Notes under the pieces: generated by a model
Database searches by the model: none
Told to the model about the DNA's origin: nothing
Seen by the model: only the letters and a program-made list of their open reading frames with translations
DNA from: Flavobacterium sp. ASW18X
GTDB taxonomy: Bacteria; Bacteroidota; Bacteroidia; Flavobacteriales; Flavobacteriaceae
DNA: 64,000 nt
NCBI RefSeq assembly: GCF_005144745.1
Contig: NZ_SWKK01000012.1
Coordinates: 124,001 to 188,000, forward strand
Direction of reading: 5' to 3'
Part shown: positions 1 to 9,972 of the stretch, piece after piece
Layout: each line of letters opens with the position of its first letter
How positions within the stretch are numbered: the first letter of the stretch is position 1
Program-made: the position numbers and the translations under genes

Positions 1-853
1 GAATTACAATTTTACCTTTTCCGTTGGCCGAAGCTGTTATGTCCACCTTAACGGCTAAATTGTCTTTTATGGCATCAAAGCGTTCTTGTATAAATTCTGG
101 CAACTCTTTTTTTGCCTTTTTAGCTTTTGCACTGTTTTTATCACCACCTTCTTTATAGGCCTTTACCAATTGTTCTGTATCTCTTACAGATAATCCTTCA
201 GCAACAATTTTCTCGTAAACGTCTATCTGGTCTTTGTTTTTTTCAATATTTACTAAAGCTCTACCATGACCCATACTTATAAAGCCATCTCGCATCCCTG
301 TTTGTATAATAGGATGTAATTTTAATAGGCGTAAATAATTAGTTATTGTAGAACGTTTTTTGCCAACGCGGTCACTTAATTTTTCTTGTGTGATTTCAAT
401 CTCATCAATCAATCTTTGATAAGATAGTGCAACTTCTATGGGATCTAAATCTTGGCGTTGTATATTTTCTACCAAGGCCATTTCTAACGACTCTTGATCA
501 TTGGCTATCCTGATGTAGGCAGGTATGGTCTCTAAACCAACAATTTTAGAGGCTCTAAACCTACGTTCCCCAGAAACCAGTTGAAACTTGTTATAGTCTA
601 ATTTACGTACGGTTATGGGTTGTATAATCCCTAATTCTCTAATGGAGACGGCTAGTTCTTGCAGTGCTTCATCACTAAAATTTGTTCTTGGCTGAAAAGG
701 GTTTACCTCAATAGAATTCAAATCTAATTCTACCACACTACCAATAACTTTATCCGCATTTTTATCAGTAACGGATTGTATGTCGTTTTCTGGATCTTTT
801 AATAAAGCGGAAAGCCCTCTTCCAAGGGCTTGTTTTTTAGTTGCCTTCGCCAT
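1..853 (-). CDS. parB: chromosome partitioning protein ParB (C-terminal end cut by window edge)
   Basis: ParB is the clamp protein that loads at parS sites and works with ParA to segregate the replication origin. The frame opens at an ATG at 853 and runs off the low-coordinate edge after about 284 codons, so the C-terminal dimerisation end is not visible. In order one sees the N-terminal ParA-contact segment with LGRGLSALL (about residues 10-18), the conserved NPFQPR stretch (about 51-56), the GERRFRAS box (about 95-102) of the nucleotide-binding fold, and then the helix-turn-helix part with ALVENIQRQDL. Its ATG directly abuts the parA stop codon, so the two are translationally coupled. The frame was read by hand from the sequence. 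The family call is secure. Confidence 0.93.
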   Translation of the reverse strand, partial: MAKATKKQALGRGLSALLKDPENDIQSVTDKNADKVIGSVVELDLNSIEVNPFQPRTNFSDEALQELAVSIRELGIIQPITVRKLDYNKFQLVSGERRFRASKIVGLETIPAYIRIANDQESLEMALVENIQRQDLDPIEVALSYQRLIDEIEITQEKLSDRVGKKRSTITNYLRLLKLHPIIQTGMRDGFISMGHGRALVNIEKNKDQIDVYEKIVAEGLSVRDTEQLVKAYKEGGDKNSAKAKKAKKELPEFIQERFDAIKDNLAVKVDITASANGKGKIVI

Positions 854-1627
854 TTAAACTTTTTCCTTGTTTTTATTCAATATTTCGTTGGCCAAGTTTA
901 GATAGTTGCTTGCGCCTTTGCTGCTTGCATCGTATTTAATAATACTTTCTCCGTAACTTGGTGCTTCACTAAGTTTTACATTACGTTGTATTATGGTGTC
1001 AAAAACCATATCTGCAAAGTGTTTCTTTACTTCTTCTACCACTTGGTTAGACAGGCGTAATCTAGAATCATACATAGTAAGTAGCATACCTTCAATATCC
1101 AAATCTGTATTGTGGATTTTTTGTACACTTTTTACTGTGTTCAATAGTTTACCTAGTCCTTCTAGAGCAAAATATTCACATTGTATAGGAATGATAACAG
1201 AATCTGCTGCCGTTAGTGCATTTAAGGTAAGTAAGCCTAAAGAAGGTGCGCAATCTATTAAGATGTAATCATAGGCATCTTTTAGGCCAGCGATTGCTTC
1301 TTTCATCATATATTCCCTGTTGTCTTTATCTACCAATTCTATCTCAATAGCAACAAGATCTATGTGAGCAGGTATTAAGTCAACATTTGGAGATTCGGTG
1401 GTTACTACAGTTTCTTTTGCCTTGTATGTGTGCTCTAATAACTGATAGGTACCCAGTTCTACACCTTCTACATCTACACCTAGACCAGAAGTGGCATTTG
1501 CTTGGGGGTCTGCATCAATTAGTAACACCTTTTTTTCCAGCACTCCTAAAGAGGCGGCAAGGTTAACGGTGGTGGTTGTTTTACCAACCCCTCCTTTTTG
1601 ATTTGCAATAGCAATGATTTTGCCCAT
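854..1627 (-). CDS. parA: chromosome partitioning ATPase ParA/Soj
   Basis: This is a deviant Walker-type ATPase that forms dynamic gradients on the nucleoid and moves ParB-parS complexes. At 257 residues it has the size of short chromosomal Soj proteins without an N-terminal DNA-binding extension. The deviant Walker A motif KGGVGKTT is at residues 11-18, followed by the switch region DADPQANAT (about 39-47) and the DYILIDCAPSLG Walker B segment (about 118-129). It is the first gene of a parA-parB pair on the minus strand, with parB starting at the next base. The 137 bases upstream hold a tandem pair of GTTAAAC words (1721-1727 and 1731-1737) but no recognisable parS palindrome. Confidence 0.95.
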   Translation of the reverse strand: MGKIIAIANQKGGVGKTTTTVNLAASLGVLEKKVLLIDADPQANATSGLGVDVEGVELGTYQLLEHTYKAKETVVTTESPNVDLIPAHIDLVAIEIELVDKDNREYMMKEAIAGLKDAYDYILIDCAPSLGLLTLNALTAADSVIIPIQCEYFALEGLGKLLNTVKSVQKIHNTDLDIEGMLLTMYDSRLRLSNQVVEEVKKHFADMVFDTIIQRNVKLSEAPSYGESIIKYDASSKGASNYLNLANEILNKNKEKV

Positions 1628-1764
1628 TGAACGCGTTAAGTTAGGGGTTAAAAATACAATTATTTACAACGCTAAAAAACGGAAATTGTTAACACTGGGT
1701 GAATAACTTGGGATAAACTCGTTAAACTACGTTAAACAAATCTTTAATTCCGAATAATTCAGTT

Positions 1765-3831
1765 TTAATTCATTAAAATTTCTAATAATGTAATAGCGGC
1801 TTTACTAATTTTAGTGCCAGGTCCAAACACTGCAGCAGCACCTGCACTAAACAAATAATCATAATCTTGTTTGGGTATAACGCCACCCACAATAACCATT
1901 ATATCTTCTCTACCATGTTCAGCTAATGCTTTAATCACAGCAGGTACAAGTGTTTTGTGCCCGCCAGCTAAAGAAGAAACTCCTAAAATATGCACATCAT
2001 TCTCCACGGCTTGTTTAGCAACTTCTTCTGGTGTTTGGAAAAGTGGTCCTATATCTACATCAAAGCCCAGGTCTGCATAACCCGTAGCTACAACTTTAGC
2101 GCCGCGGTCGTGCCCATCTTGCCCCATTTTAGCAATCATAATTCGTGGACGTCTACCCTCTTCTAAGGCAAACGTATCTGCTAGTTCTCTTGCTTTTAAA
2201 AAGCTCTCGTCATTATTTATCTCTTTGCTATACACACCAGAAACCGATTGTATTTTTGCCTTATGCCTGCCAAACGCCTGTTCCATAGCATCACTTATTT
2301 CACCAAGTGTTGCTCTAGCTTCTGCCGCATCCACAGCTAAAGCTAACAAATTTTTAGAAGAATCGCCAGCCAATTTAGCCTTAGAAACAGTAGTGATTTG
2401 TTCTAACAACTGTTTTACTTTTTTAGTGTCTCTTGTGGTTCTAATTTGGTTCAAGCGTTCAATTTGTTGCGCTCGTACTTTTTGGTTGTCTACCTCTAAA
2501 ATTTGTAAATCGTACTCTTCTTCTAATTGGTATTTGTTAACGCCTACTAAAATTTCTTTACCACTATCTAAACGTGCTTGTTTTTTTGCTGCAGCTTCTT
2601 CAATTCGGAGTTTAGGAATACCCGCTTCTATAGCTTTTGTCATACCACCAAGCTTCTCTACTTCTTGAATGTATTCCCAAGCTTCATTCGCAATTTGGTC
2701 CGTTAGTTCTTCTACATAATAACTGCCAGCCCAAGGGTCTACCGTTTTTGTAATTTGGGTTTCTTGCTGTAAAAATAGTTGTGTATTACGAGCTATTCTA
2801 GCAGAAAAATCTGTTGGTAAAGCAATAGCCTCGTCCAAAGCATTAGTGTGTAAACTTTGCGTGCCTCCAAAAGCAGCTGCCATAGCCTCAATAGTTGTTC
2901 TCGCTACATTATTAAAAGGGTCTTGTTCTGTAAGACTCCACCCACTAGTTTGGCTATGCGTTCTAAGCATAAGAGACTTTTGGTTGCTAGGTTCAAATTT
3001 GGAAACAAGTTTAGCCCATAGCATACGAGCTGCGCGCATCTTAGCAATTTCTGTAAAATGCCGCATGCCAATACCCCAGAAAAACGATAAACGTGGTGCA
3101 AAATCATCTATTTTTAATCCTGCTTTTAGTCCTGTACTGATGTATTCTATACCATCTGCTAGAGTGTAAGCAACTTCTAAGGCAGCCGGAGCACCAGCCT
3201 CATGCATATGATAGCCAGAAATACTGATACTGTTAAATTTGGGCATCTGTTTGCTGGTGTATTCAAAAATATCTGCAATGAGCTGCATGGATGGCGTAGG
3301 AGGATAGATATAGGTATTGCGCACCATAAACTCCTTTAGAATATCGTTTTGGATGGTGCCTGATAACTGGTCCAAGGCTACTCCTTGTTCTTTTGCAGCA
3401 ACGATGTAGAAGGCCATTATGGGCAATACCGCGCCATTCATGGTCATAGAAACAGACATTTTATCTAGTGGAATGCCATCAAATAACACCTTCATGTCTT
3501 CCACACTGTCAATCGCTACGCCAGCTTTACCAACGTCACCAATAACTCTTTCATTATCACTATCGTAACCTCGGTGTGTAGGTAAGTCAAAGGCTACAGA
3601 AAGACCTTTTTGACCAGCAGCAAGATTTCTCCTATAAAAGGCGTTACTTTCTTCTGCGGTCGAGAATCCTGCGTATTGTCTAATGGTCCAGGGTCTTCTA
3701 ACATACATAGTAGAATAAGGGCCTCTTAAAAAAGGAGCAATACCTGCAGCAAACCCCTCATGTTCATTTATAGGTTTAGCTTCGCTACTTTGTGAACTTA
3801 GTTCTAAGTTTTGTATGTTGATTCTACTCAT
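1765..3831 (-). CDS. methylmalonyl-CoA mutase, large (catalytic, B12-binding) subunit
   Basis: This enzyme interconverts succinyl-CoA and (R)-methylmalonyl-CoA with adenosylcobalamin and is the last step of propionyl-CoA assimilation. The 688 residues comprise a TIM-barrel substrate domain (roughly 30-530, including [22 protein letters not shown] near the N-terminus, the usual CoA-binding start) and a C-terminal cobalamin domain (about 555-688). The base-off His motif reads [10 protein letters not shown] (DxHxxG), which marks the catalytic subunit. The start overlaps the end of the small-subunit gene by 8 bases, so the two are co-expressed and translationally coupled. The carboxylase that makes methylmalonyl-CoA is encoded about 2.5 kb away on the other strand. 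Confidence 0.95.
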   Translation of the reverse strand: MSRINIQNLELSSQSSEAKPINEHEGFAAGIAPFLRGPYSTMYVRRPWTIRQYAGFSTAEESNAFYRRNLAAGQKGLSVAFDLPTHRGYDSDNERVIGDVGKAGVAIDSVEDMKVLFDGIPLDKMSVSMTMNGAVLPIMAFYIVAAKEQGVALDQLSGTIQNDILKEFMVRNTYIYPPTPSMQLIADIFEYTSKQMPKFNSISISGYHMHEAGAPAALEVAYTLADGIEYISTGLKAGLKIDDFAPRLSFFWGIGMRHFTEIAKMRAARMLWAKLVSKFEPSNQKSLMLRTHSQTSGWSLTEQDPFNNVARTTIEAMAAAFGGTQSLHTNALDEAIALPTDFSARIARNTQLFLQQETQITKTVDPWAGSYYVEELTDQIANEAWEYIQEVEKLGGMTKAIEAGIPKLRIEEAAAKKQARLDSGKEILVGVNKYQLEEEYDLQILEVDNQKVRAQQIERLNQIRTTRDTKKVKQLLEQITTVSKAKLAGDSSKNLLALAVDAAEARATLGEISDAMEQAFGRHKAKIQSVSGVYSKEINNDESFLKARELADTFALEEGRRPRIMIAKMGQDGHDRGAKVVATGYADLGFDVDIGPLFQTPEEVAKQAVENDVHILGVSSLAGGHKTLVPAVIKALAEHGREDIMVIVGGVIPKQDYDYLFSAGAAAVFGPGTKISKAAITLLEILMN

Positions 3832-5200
3832 CTTTTAATCGGTTTTGTTCTACAGTTTCTGCTAATCTTTTACGTAGAATTGGTGGTAAAAGGGTTTTTC
3901 TTTTGTTGCATACCATGAAGGGCGATTTCTGTAGTGACGCCTTCATTTTATCTTGCGGATTTTGATATACATTAGTGCCTATTAAGGGTAGTTGGCCAGC
4001 ATCAAACAAGGATTGTTCTTTTTGTGCAGCTGCTTTTATCTTTTTCTGTAAAATGCCTTTTTTTAGATTAGCTAAAAACCCGCCTGAAGTTTCTAATTGT
4101 TTCCATAAATCTAACGCAGCCTGTGCCAATTGATACGTTAATACTTCAATATAATAAGTGCCATCTGTAGCATGTAAGGCTTCATCTAGGTATGCTTCTT
4201 CTTTTAAAAGCAATAATTGGTTTCGTGCTATGCGGTCACCAAATTCATTGCTATAATTAAAAAGTGTATCATAAGGGGTGTTTATTATAGTATCCGCACC
4301 TCCCAAAACAGCTGCCATACTTTCTACAGTGGTACGTAGCATATTCACATTATAATCATAAATAGTTTTGTTCCGTAATGTAGGTGTAGCTGTTAATTTA
4401 AATGTAAAATTACCTTCGTACTTATTTTGCAGGCTTTCTAACAACCAACGTAAAGCTCTTAATTTTGCAATTTCAAAAAAATAGTTGCCTCCAATGGCAA
4501 GATTAAAATTTATATAGCATTGGCCACCAGCTTCTGCTAGGTTTAAATACTCACTTGCGTGTGCAAGTCCATAAGCTAATTGTTGCACGCAATTGGCACC
4601 CGCATTTTGGTACAATTCCAGATTTACTGTATGGCTGTAAACATTTACGGCGGTATTGGTAGCCATTAAGTCCTTCGCAGCCTGTAAATCGGTCTCCATA
4701 GTGCTAGACCAATTTCCGGTTTCTGCTAATTGCCCAATAGGATCATAGGTCAAAACCAAACTTTGATATTCTGGTTTCCATTCTTCTAATATACTTTTAT
4801 AGTGTGTTGTAGAAGGGTTCGTGAATCCTAACTGTAAAGCAATTTCTTTTTTGTTTATTCCTTTTAATAGTGTAGATAGGTCTGCCGTAGTAGGGATAGC
4901 AGATATACAGATTTCTTGAGCACCATTATTAATGGCCTTTAATGCAACACTATTGCTTTCTTGTTCCGTGGCAAAAATAAGGTGTTGCGCTGCTCTCCAC
5001 TGGTGCTTTTTAGGCATTTGGTAACGGGGCAATGCTTCTAAATCTTCTTGGGAATAGAAAGGTTTTACTTTTATACCTTCTAAAGTTTCCCAAACTAAGG
5101 TGTCATTATAGTCCGCTCCTTTAAGGTCTACCTGTATTTTTTGTTTCCATTGCTTGGCGCTAACCTCAGAAAACTCATCAAAAAGAGGATGTTGATCCAT
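3824..5200 (-). CDS. methylmalonyl-CoA mutase, small subunit
   Basis: This is the non-catalytic partner of the B12-dependent mutase. The 458 residues resemble the TIM-barrel half of the large subunit, with [18 protein letters not shown] aligning to [18 protein letters not shown] in the partner. There is no C-terminal cobalamin domain and no DxHxxG motif. Some small subunits keep a degenerate B12-like domain; here the protein simply ends after the barrel. It lies upstream of and overlaps the large subunit by 8 bases. The division gene ends 59 bases before it, so it may be transcribed from the udk promoter or from a promoter in that short gap. Confidence 0.92.
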   Translation of the reverse strand: MDQHPLFDEFSEVSAKQWKQKIQVDLKGADYNDTLVWETLEGIKVKPFYSQEDLEALPRYQMPKKHQWRAAQHLIFATEQESNSVALKAINNGAQEICISAIPTTADLSTLLKGINKKEIALQLGFTNPSTTHYKSILEEWKPEYQSLVLTYDPIGQLAETGNWSSTMETDLQAAKDLMATNTAVNVYSHTVNLELYQNAGANCVQQLAYGLAHASEYLNLAEAGGQCYINFNLAIGGNYFFEIAKLRALRWLLESLQNKYEGNFTFKLTATPTLRNKTIYDYNVNMLRTTVESMAAVLGGADTIINTPYDTLFNYSNEFGDRIARNQLLLLKEEAYLDEALHATDGTYYIEVLTYQLAQAALDLWKQLETSGGFLANLKKGILQKKIKAAAQKEQSLFDAGQLPLIGTNVYQNPQDKMKASLQKSPFMVCNKRKTLLPPILRKRLAETVEQNRLKDE

Positions 5201-5259
5201 ACTTTAAAGATTCAGTTTGTTAGTGCAAGGCCTGCAAAAGATATTTTATTAGAGCCTTG

Positions 5260-5586
5260 CTATTGCTTTAGTTTTAGACTGTCTTCGTATTCAATTAAAA
5301 AGATTTCTTCACCATCTTTTTTCATAAAATACTTTTCCCGAGCAAACTTTTCTAGCTCGTCTTTACTAGACAATTTTTCCAAGAGTTTTTTATCGTGCTC
5401 AATCTCTTTTTTTAAAAACTCCTTTTTCTGTTCAAGTTTATTTATTTCCTTTTGCAGCTCCCTGTGTATTAAAAGGGAATTGGTGTCAAAAAAGGCCATC
5501 CAAATAACAAAAATAGTCAAGACTAAAACATAGGTGTTAGTCATGATTTTAATCCATTTTTTTTGTCTTAAGGCCTTTAACCCCAT
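5260..5586 (-). CDS. DivIC/FtsB-like septum formation initiator protein
   Basis: This is a small bitopic cell-division protein of the FtsB/DivIC family, which forms part of the FtsQLB-type complex at the septum. The 108 residues show a short cytoplasmic N-terminus (1-16), one membrane helix (about residues 17-34, TNTYVLVLTIFVIWMAFF) and a periplasmic coiled coil rich in Lys and Glu (about 42-80). The conserved end of this family follows, read here as EKFAREKYFMKKDGEEIF. It starts at the base next to the udk stop codon, so it is the second gene of a udk-divIC operon. The family assignment rests on architecture and this motif; which of FtsB or DivIC is the better name cannot be decided here. 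Confidence 0.85.
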   Translation of the reverse strand: MGLKALRQKKWIKIMTNTYVLVLTIFVIWMAFFDTNSLLIHRELQKEINKLEQKKEFLKKEIEHDKKLLEKLSSKDELEKFAREKYFMKKDGEEIFLIEYEDSLKLKQ

Positions 5587-6195
5587 TTATATCAACTTAT
5601 TGTTAATAATGGTACGTACCATATCTACCGCAACTGTATTATAATGGTTGTTAGGTATGATTATATCTGCAAACTCCTTGGAGGGCTCTATAAATTGATT
5701 GTGCATAGGCTTTACGGCAGTTTGGTAGCGGTAAAGTGCCTTTTCTAAGTCGTGCCCACGTTCTTTAATATCGCGTTGTAAACGTCTTATTAGACGTTCG
5801 TCTGAGTCTGCATGTACATAAATTTTTATATCAAACAACTTTCGTAATTCAGGATTGCTTAATACCAAAATGCCTTCTACAATTATAACCTTTTTAGGTG
5901 CTGTAGGTATGGATTCTGGTAAACGTGTTTCTTCTACAAAAGAATACACAGGAATAGCTATAGGTGCGCCTGCTCGTAAGGTGTTTATATGTTGTATGAG
6001 CAAGTCAAAATCTATAGAATTGGGGTGGTCAAAGTTTACTTTGCTTCGCTCCTCTTTGGTAAGGTAAGATAAATCGTTGTAATACGAATCCTGTGAGATA
6101 ACCACAACTTCATTTTCTGGAAGTTCATCAACTATTTGTTTTACAACTGTAGTTTTACCACATCCGGTACCACCCGCGATTCCGATAATTAACAT
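5587..6195 (-). CDS. udk: uridine kinase
   Basis: Uridine/cytidine kinase phosphorylates uridine and cytidine to UMP and CMP in pyrimidine salvage. The P-loop GGTGCGKTT lies directly after the N-terminal strand. The body keeps the family signatures SQDSYYNDLS, NFDHPNSIDFDLL, the IVEGILVLSNPELR lid region and the RRLQRDIKERGHD arginine-rich segment. An ATG at 6222 is in frame, but the ATG at 6195 places MLIIGIAGGTG at the N-terminus as in homologues. A perfect TAnnTTTG box at 6212-6219 would put the transcript start near 6205, downstream of the first ATG, so 6195 was chosen (202 residues). Confidence 0.93.
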   Translation of the reverse strand: MLIIGIAGGTGCGKTTVVKQIVDELPENEVVVISQDSYYNDLSYLTKEERSKVNFDHPNSIDFDLLIQHINTLRAGAPIAIPVYSFVEETRLPESIPTAPKKVIIVEGILVLSNPELRKLFDIKIYVHADSDERLIRRLQRDIKERGHDLEKALYRYQTAVKPMHNQFIEPSKEFADIIIPNNHYNTVAVDMVRTIINNKLI

Positions 6196-6211
6196 GAGAA
6201 TAATTTTACGC

Positions 6212-6219
6212 CAAAAATA
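6212..6219 (-). promoter_or_regulatory. -7 promoter element of udk (TATTTTTG)
   Basis: On the minus strand this reads TATTTTTG, a perfect match to the Bacteroidota -7 consensus TAnnTTTG. The predicted start near 6205-6208 leaves a leader of 10-13 bases before the ATG at 6195. No good -33 TTTG is seen at the usual spacing. Confidence 0.5.
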
Positions 6220-6336
6220 CACATTTGGCCCTATTTGCAGGGTTTTAAATGTGCAATACCTTAAATTTATATGTGCTTTTTATCTTTCTTACGAATTAAG
6301 CATTTAAAAATCAACAAGTAAAATTCATTTTTTGAA

Positions 6337-6360
6337 TATTTGCTAATTATTTAGCAAATA
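6337..6360. promoter_or_regulatory. perfect inverted repeat, operator of the acyl-CoA carboxylase operon
   Basis: The arms TATTTGCTAA (6337-6346) and TTAGCAAATA (6351-6360) are perfectly complementary and separated by four bases. The left arm supplies a TTTG at 6339-6342 that sits exactly 21 bases before a -7-like TATCTTTA (6364-6371). The repeat therefore covers the -33 box, which is the expected layout of a repressor site. The cognate regulator is not identifiable in the window. Confidence 0.65.
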
Positions 6361-6371
6361 ACCTATCTTTA
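6339..6371 (+). promoter_or_regulatory. promoter of the acyl-CoA carboxylase operon
   Basis: TTTG at 6339-6342, a 21-base spacer and TATCTTTA at 6364-6371 (7 of 8 positions of TAnnTTTG) form a good Bacteroidota promoter. Transcription would start near 6375-6378, giving a very short leader to the ATG at 6387 or 6396. Confidence 0.55.
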
Positions 6372-6386
6372 AATGCGAGAAATTTA

Positions 6387-6881
6387 ATGATTTCAATGGA
6401 AAATAAATATATTCTTAAGGTTGATGGCGGTTCTGAGTTTTCGTTAACAGCAAAAGACCTTACTCAATTAGATGTAGTTGCGTCTGGTCAAAATCTTTTT
6501 CATGTTTTACATAACGATGAAAATTTTAAGGCAGCTGTGGTAGGGAGAGATTTTCAGAATAAAACCTATCAAGTAAAAATTAATGCCACTGTACACACGG
6601 TTACTATTCAAAATCCACTTGCCACACTAATCAAAGACATGGGTTTAAGTGTTAATGCAGGAGCTGTGGTCAACAGTATAGAAGCGCCCATGCCCGGTCT
6701 TATTTTAGATATTGCAATTAAAGTAGGACAAGAAGTAGCGGAAGGTGATACCCTGTTAATCTTAGAAGCGATGAAAATGGAGAATGTATTAAGCGCTCCA
6801 CGCGCTGGGGTCATAAAAGAAATTGCAGTGGTTAAAGGCGATGCAGTTGAGAAAAAACAAGTGTTGATTACGTTTGAATAA
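6387..6881 (+). CDS. biotin carboxyl carrier protein of acyl-CoA carboxylase
   Basis: This is the biotinylated carrier subunit that shuttles CO2 between the carboxylase and carboxyltransferase subunits encoded just downstream. The 164 residues have a variable N-terminal half and a C-terminal biotinyl/lipoyl domain (about 90-164). That domain carries the biotin-attachment motif EAMKMEN, where the second Lys-Met lysine is modified, after the typical IEAPMPGLILDI start. The first ATG is at 6387, but an ATG three codons later (6396) is equally plausible because the predicted transcript start is only about 10 bases upstream. It is the first gene of a tight operon, with the next ATG 15 bases after the stop codon. 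Confidence 0.92.
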   Translation: MISMENKYILKVDGGSEFSLTAKDLTQLDVVASGQNLFHVLHNDENFKAAVVGRDFQNKTYQVKINATVHTVTIQNPLATLIKDMGLSVNAGAVVNSIEAPMPGLILDIAIKVGQEVAEGDTLLILEAMKMENVLSAPRAGVIKEIAVVKGDAVEKKQVLITFE

Positions 6882-6896
6882 TTCTTGTAAAGTAAG

Positions 6897-8339
6897 ATGA
6901 AAAAAATATTAGTTGCCAATAGAGGAGAAATTGCCCTTAGGGTAATGAAAACCGCAAAGAAAATGGGAATTAGAACCGTTGCTGTTTTTTCAGAAGCGGA
7001 TAGAAATGCGCCACATGTAAGTTTTGCGGACCAAGCTATTTGTTTGGGGCCAGCACCTTCTAATCAATCGTATTTATTGGGTGATAAAATCATTGCAGAG
7101 GCCCAGCGTTTGGGTGTTGATGGTATACATCCAGGGTACGGATTTTTAAGTGAAAATGCGGATTTTGCAGAGGCGGTAGAAAATGCAGGTCTAACCTTTA
7201 TAGGACCAAAATCTCATGCAATAAGGGTCATGGGTAGTAAGCTTGCTGCCAAAGAGGCGGTTAAAAGTTATGATATTCCCATGGTGCCTGGCATAGAAGA
7301 AGCCATTACAGATGTTGCCAAGGCTAAAGCCATCGCTAATGAAATTGGCTTTCCTATTTTGATAAAGGCATCTGCAGGTGGTGGCGGTAAAGGCATGCGT
7401 GTAGTAGAAAAGGAAAGTGATTTGGAGCAACAAATGAATCGTGCCATAAGCGAAGCTACTTCTGCATTTGGTGATGGCTCCGTATTCATAGAAAAGTATG
7501 TTACCTCTCCTCGTCATATTGAAATTCAGGTTATGGCAGACACGCATGGTAACTATCTTCATTTTTTTGAGCGGGAATGCAGCATACAGCGCAGACATCA
7601 AAAAGTAGTAGAAGAAGCGCCTTCCGCAGTATTAACCCCTGCCTTACGTACAGAAATGGGGGAGGCAGCTAAAAGAGTAGCTAAGGCCTGTGATTATGTG
7701 GGAGCTGGTACGGTAGAGTTTTTGTTAGACGGAGACCATAATTTTTACTTTTTAGAAATGAATACCCGCTTGCAAGTAGAGCACCCGGTTACCGAATTAA
7801 TTGCTGGGGTAGATTTGGTAGAATTGCAAATAAAAGTAGCCCGTGGGGAAGCACTTCCTTTTAAGCAAGAAGATTTAAAAATTACTGGGCATGCTATGGA
7901 ACTTAGAGTGTATGCAGAAGACCCGTTGAACGACTTTTTGCCAAGTGTAGGTTTGCTGTCTAAATACAACATTCCTGTTGGGGAAGGAATTCGCGTGGAC
8001 AATGGATTCCAAGAAGGTATGGAAATTCCTATTTATTATGACCCAATGTTGGCTAAATTAATTACGTATGGAGCTACAAGAGAAGAGGCCATTGCTTTAA
8101 TGGAAAAGGCTATTGCGGCCTATGAGGTAGAAGGGGTGCAAACTACCTTGCCTTTCGGAACTTTTGTTATGCAACACCATGCATTCACCTCTGGTGATTT
8201 TGATACTCATTTTGTTAAAAAATATTACAATCCAGAACAATTAAAAGAAGGACAAGAAAAAGAAGCACATTTGGCCGCCCTATTGGCCTTAAAATTGTAT
8301 TTGGACGATAAAAAAACACTAAGACTGCCCATTGCTTAA
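6897..8339 (+). CDS. acyl-CoA (propionyl-CoA) carboxylase, biotin carboxylase subunit
   Basis: This ATP-grasp enzyme carboxylates the biotin of the carrier protein with bicarbonate and ATP. The 480 residues contain the N-terminal fold starting [16 protein letters not shown], the glycine-rich loop [14 protein letters not shown] (about 160-173), the HIEIQV segment and the active-site [15 protein letters not shown] stretch (about 285-300). The family end EGVQTTLPF follows (about 415-423). The protein ends after the biotin carboxylase C domain, as expected when the carrier is a separate gene. It lies between carrier and carboxyltransferase genes with 15-base and 4-base gaps. Assignment to propionyl- rather than acetyl-CoA rests on the fused-type carboxyltransferase next door and the nearby mutase. 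Confidence 0.93.
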   Translation: MKKILVANRGEIALRVMKTAKKMGIRTVAVFSEADRNAPHVSFADQAICLGPAPSNQSYLLGDKIIAEAQRLGVDGIHPGYGFLSENADFAEAVENAGLTFIGPKSHAIRVMGSKLAAKEAVKSYDIPMVPGIEEAITDVAKAKAIANEIGFPILIKASAGGGGKGMRVVEKESDLEQQMNRAISEATSAFGDGSVFIEKYVTSPRHIEIQVMADTHGNYLHFFERECSIQRRHQKVVEEAPSAVLTPALRTEMGEAAKRVAKACDYVGAGTVEFLLDGDHNFYFLEMNTRLQVEHPVTELIAGVDLVELQIKVARGEALPFKQEDLKITGHAMELRVYAEDPLNDFLPSVGLLSKYNIPVGEGIRVDNGFQEGMEIPIYYDPMLAKLITYGATREEAIALMEKAIAAYEVEGVQTTLPFGTFVMQHHAFTSGDFDTHFVKKYYNPEQLKEGQEKEAHLAALLALKLYLDDKKTLRLPIA

Positions 8340-8343
8340 AATT

Positions 8344-9885
8344 ATGGACGATAAAATTAAACAGTTACAAGATAAAGTTACTCAGGCTCATTTAGGAGGC
8401 GGGGAAAAACGTATAGAAAAGCAACATGCTAAAAAGAAATTAACGGCTAGAGAGCGTATTGCATATTTACTAGACGAAGGTTCTTTTGAAGAGATGGGAA
8501 TTTTAGTGACCCATAGAACAACGGACTTTGGAATGGAAAAGGAGCAGTATTACGGTGATGGCGTTGTTACAGGTTATGGTACAATATCGGGTAGGCTAGT
8601 TTATGTTTATGCGCAAGATTTTACCGTGTTCGGTGGTGCGCTATCAGAAACGCATGCAGAAAAGATTTGCAAGGTTATGGATTTGGCAGTAAAAGTAGGA
8701 GCCCCAATTATAGGCCTTAACGATTCTGGAGGAGCGCGTATCCAAGAAGGGGTACGTTCTTTGGGTGGATATGCCGATATTTTCTTTAGAAACGTACAGG
8801 CTTCTGGGGTAGTTCCGCAAATTTCTGCCATTATGGGGCCTTGTGCGGGTGGTGCCGTTTATTCCCCAGCAATGACAGATTTTATCGTGATGGTAGAGCA
8901 AACCAGTTACATGTTTGTAACAGGTCCCAACGTGGTTAAAACGGTTACCAATGAAGAGGTGACATCAGAAGAGTTGGGTGGCGCTAGTACACACGCCAGT
9001 AAATCGGGCGTAGCCCATAAGACATCGCCAAATGATGCTGCTTGTTTGGAAGATGTTAAGAGATTATTGTCCTATTTGCCTCAAAACAATCAAGAAAAAG
9101 CCAAAAAACTACCCTTTGTACCTGGAGAAGAGGTGAGAGAACAATTAAAGGGAATTATTCCAGATAATGCCAACAAACCGTATGATATGCATCAGGTAAT
9201 TCATGGTATTATTGATGTAGATTCTTTTTATGAAATTCATAAAGACTACGCAGAAAATATAATTACTGGTTTTTCTCGTATTGGTGGGCGTAGCGTAGGG
9301 ATAGTTGCTAACCAGCCCATGGTTTTGGCAGGAGTGTTAGATGTAGATAGCTCTATAAAAGCGGCACGTTTTGTTCGTTTTTGCGATGCTTTTAATATTC
9401 CACTTTTAGTTCTTGTAGATGTACCTGGCTTTTTACCTGGAACGGACCAAGAATGGAATGCAATTATTACCAACGGCGCTAAATTACTTTATGCTTTGAG
9501 TGAAGCCACTGTACCACGGGTTACCTTAATTACTAGAAAAGCATACGGTGGTGCTTATGATGTAATGAATTCTAAGCATATTGGAGCCGATTTTAACTTT
9601 GCTTGGCCTTCTGCAGAAATTGCGGTAATGGGCGCTAAAGGAGCTAGTGAAATTATTTTTAGAAAAGAAATTGCTGATTCAGAAGACCCTGAGGCTAAAT
9701 TAAAAGAGAAAGAAGCCGAGTATGCAGATAAGTTTGCTAATCCTTACAGAGCAGCTAGTCGTGGTTTTATAGACGAGGTAATTTTACCGGAAAATACCCG
9801 TAGAAAATTACTGAAAACCTTTGCAATGTTAGAAAATAAAACTGTTGTGCCTCCTAAAAGAAAGCACGGTAACATTCCCTTATAG
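8344..9885 (+). CDS. acyl-CoA (propionyl-CoA) carboxylase, carboxyltransferase subunit
   Basis: This subunit transfers CO2 from carboxybiotin to an acyl-CoA, most likely propionyl-CoA to give methylmalonyl-CoA. The protein (513 residues from the ATG at 8344) is a two-domain crotonase-fold carboxyltransferase of the PccB/MMDA type. The N-terminal half has [16 protein letters not shown] and [17 protein letters not shown], and the C-terminal half has [18 protein letters not shown] and [11 protein letters not shown]. An in-frame start at 8332 lies inside the previous gene; the ATG at 8344, four bases after that gene's stop codon, was preferred. A strong hairpin terminator follows at 9901. Together with the mutase genes it defines the methylmalonyl-CoA pathway; the epimerase is not in the window. 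Confidence 0.93.
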   Translation: MDDKIKQLQDKVTQAHLGGGEKRIEKQHAKKKLTARERIAYLLDEGSFEEMGILVTHRTTDFGMEKEQYYGDGVVTGYGTISGRLVYVYAQDFTVFGGALSETHAEKICKVMDLAVKVGAPIIGLNDSGGARIQEGVRSLGGYADIFFRNVQASGVVPQISAIMGPCAGGAVYSPAMTDFIVMVEQTSYMFVTGPNVVKTVTNEEVTSEELGGASTHASKSGVAHKTSPNDAACLEDVKRLLSYLPQNNQEKAKKLPFVPGEEVREQLKGIIPDNANKPYDMHQVIHGIIDVDSFYEIHKDYAENIITGFSRIGGRSVGIVANQPMVLAGVLDVDSSIKAARFVRFCDAFNIPLLVLVDVPGFLPGTDQEWNAIITNGAKLLYALSEATVPRVTLITRKAYGGAYDVMNSKHIGADFNFAWPSAEIAVMGAKGASEIIFRKEIADSEDPEAKLKEKEAEYADKFANPYRAASRGFIDEVILPENTRRKLLKTFAMLENKTVVPPKRKHGNIPL

Positions 9886-9900
9886 TTAACAATACAAGCA

Positions 9901-9938
9901 TAAGTGTTTAACTTAACAAAAGTTAAACACTTATTGTT
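9901..9938 (+). terminator. rho-independent terminator after the carboxylase operon
   Basis: A perfect 14-base stem (9901-9914 with 9920-9933) has a five-base loop and is followed by TTGTTTCT. It separates the carboxylase operon from the efflux gene. Confidence 0.75.
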
Positions 9939-9960
9939 TCTGGCATGTTCTAAGAGTACC

Positions 9961-9968
9961 TAATTTTG
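9961..9968 (+). promoter_or_regulatory. -7 promoter element directly before the efflux gene (TAATTTTG)
   Basis: TAATTTTG matches TAnnTTTG perfectly and ends only four bases before the ATG at 9973. If used, the transcript would begin at or within a few bases of the start codon. A TTG at 9934-9936 is 24 bases upstream, slightly far for a -33 box. Confidence 0.4.
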
Positions 9969-9972
9969 CCAG

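Noticed and set aside
1628-1764. Possible parS site or origin element upstream of parA (tandem GTTAAAC words)
   Set aside because: The repeats are short direct repeats with no palindrome of parS type, and no DnaA-box cluster was recognised.
2225-3169. Long antisense frames opposite the mutase genes
   Set aside because: They follow the codon bias shadow of the mutase frame, have Ser/Cys/Phe-rich low-complexity composition and no start context.
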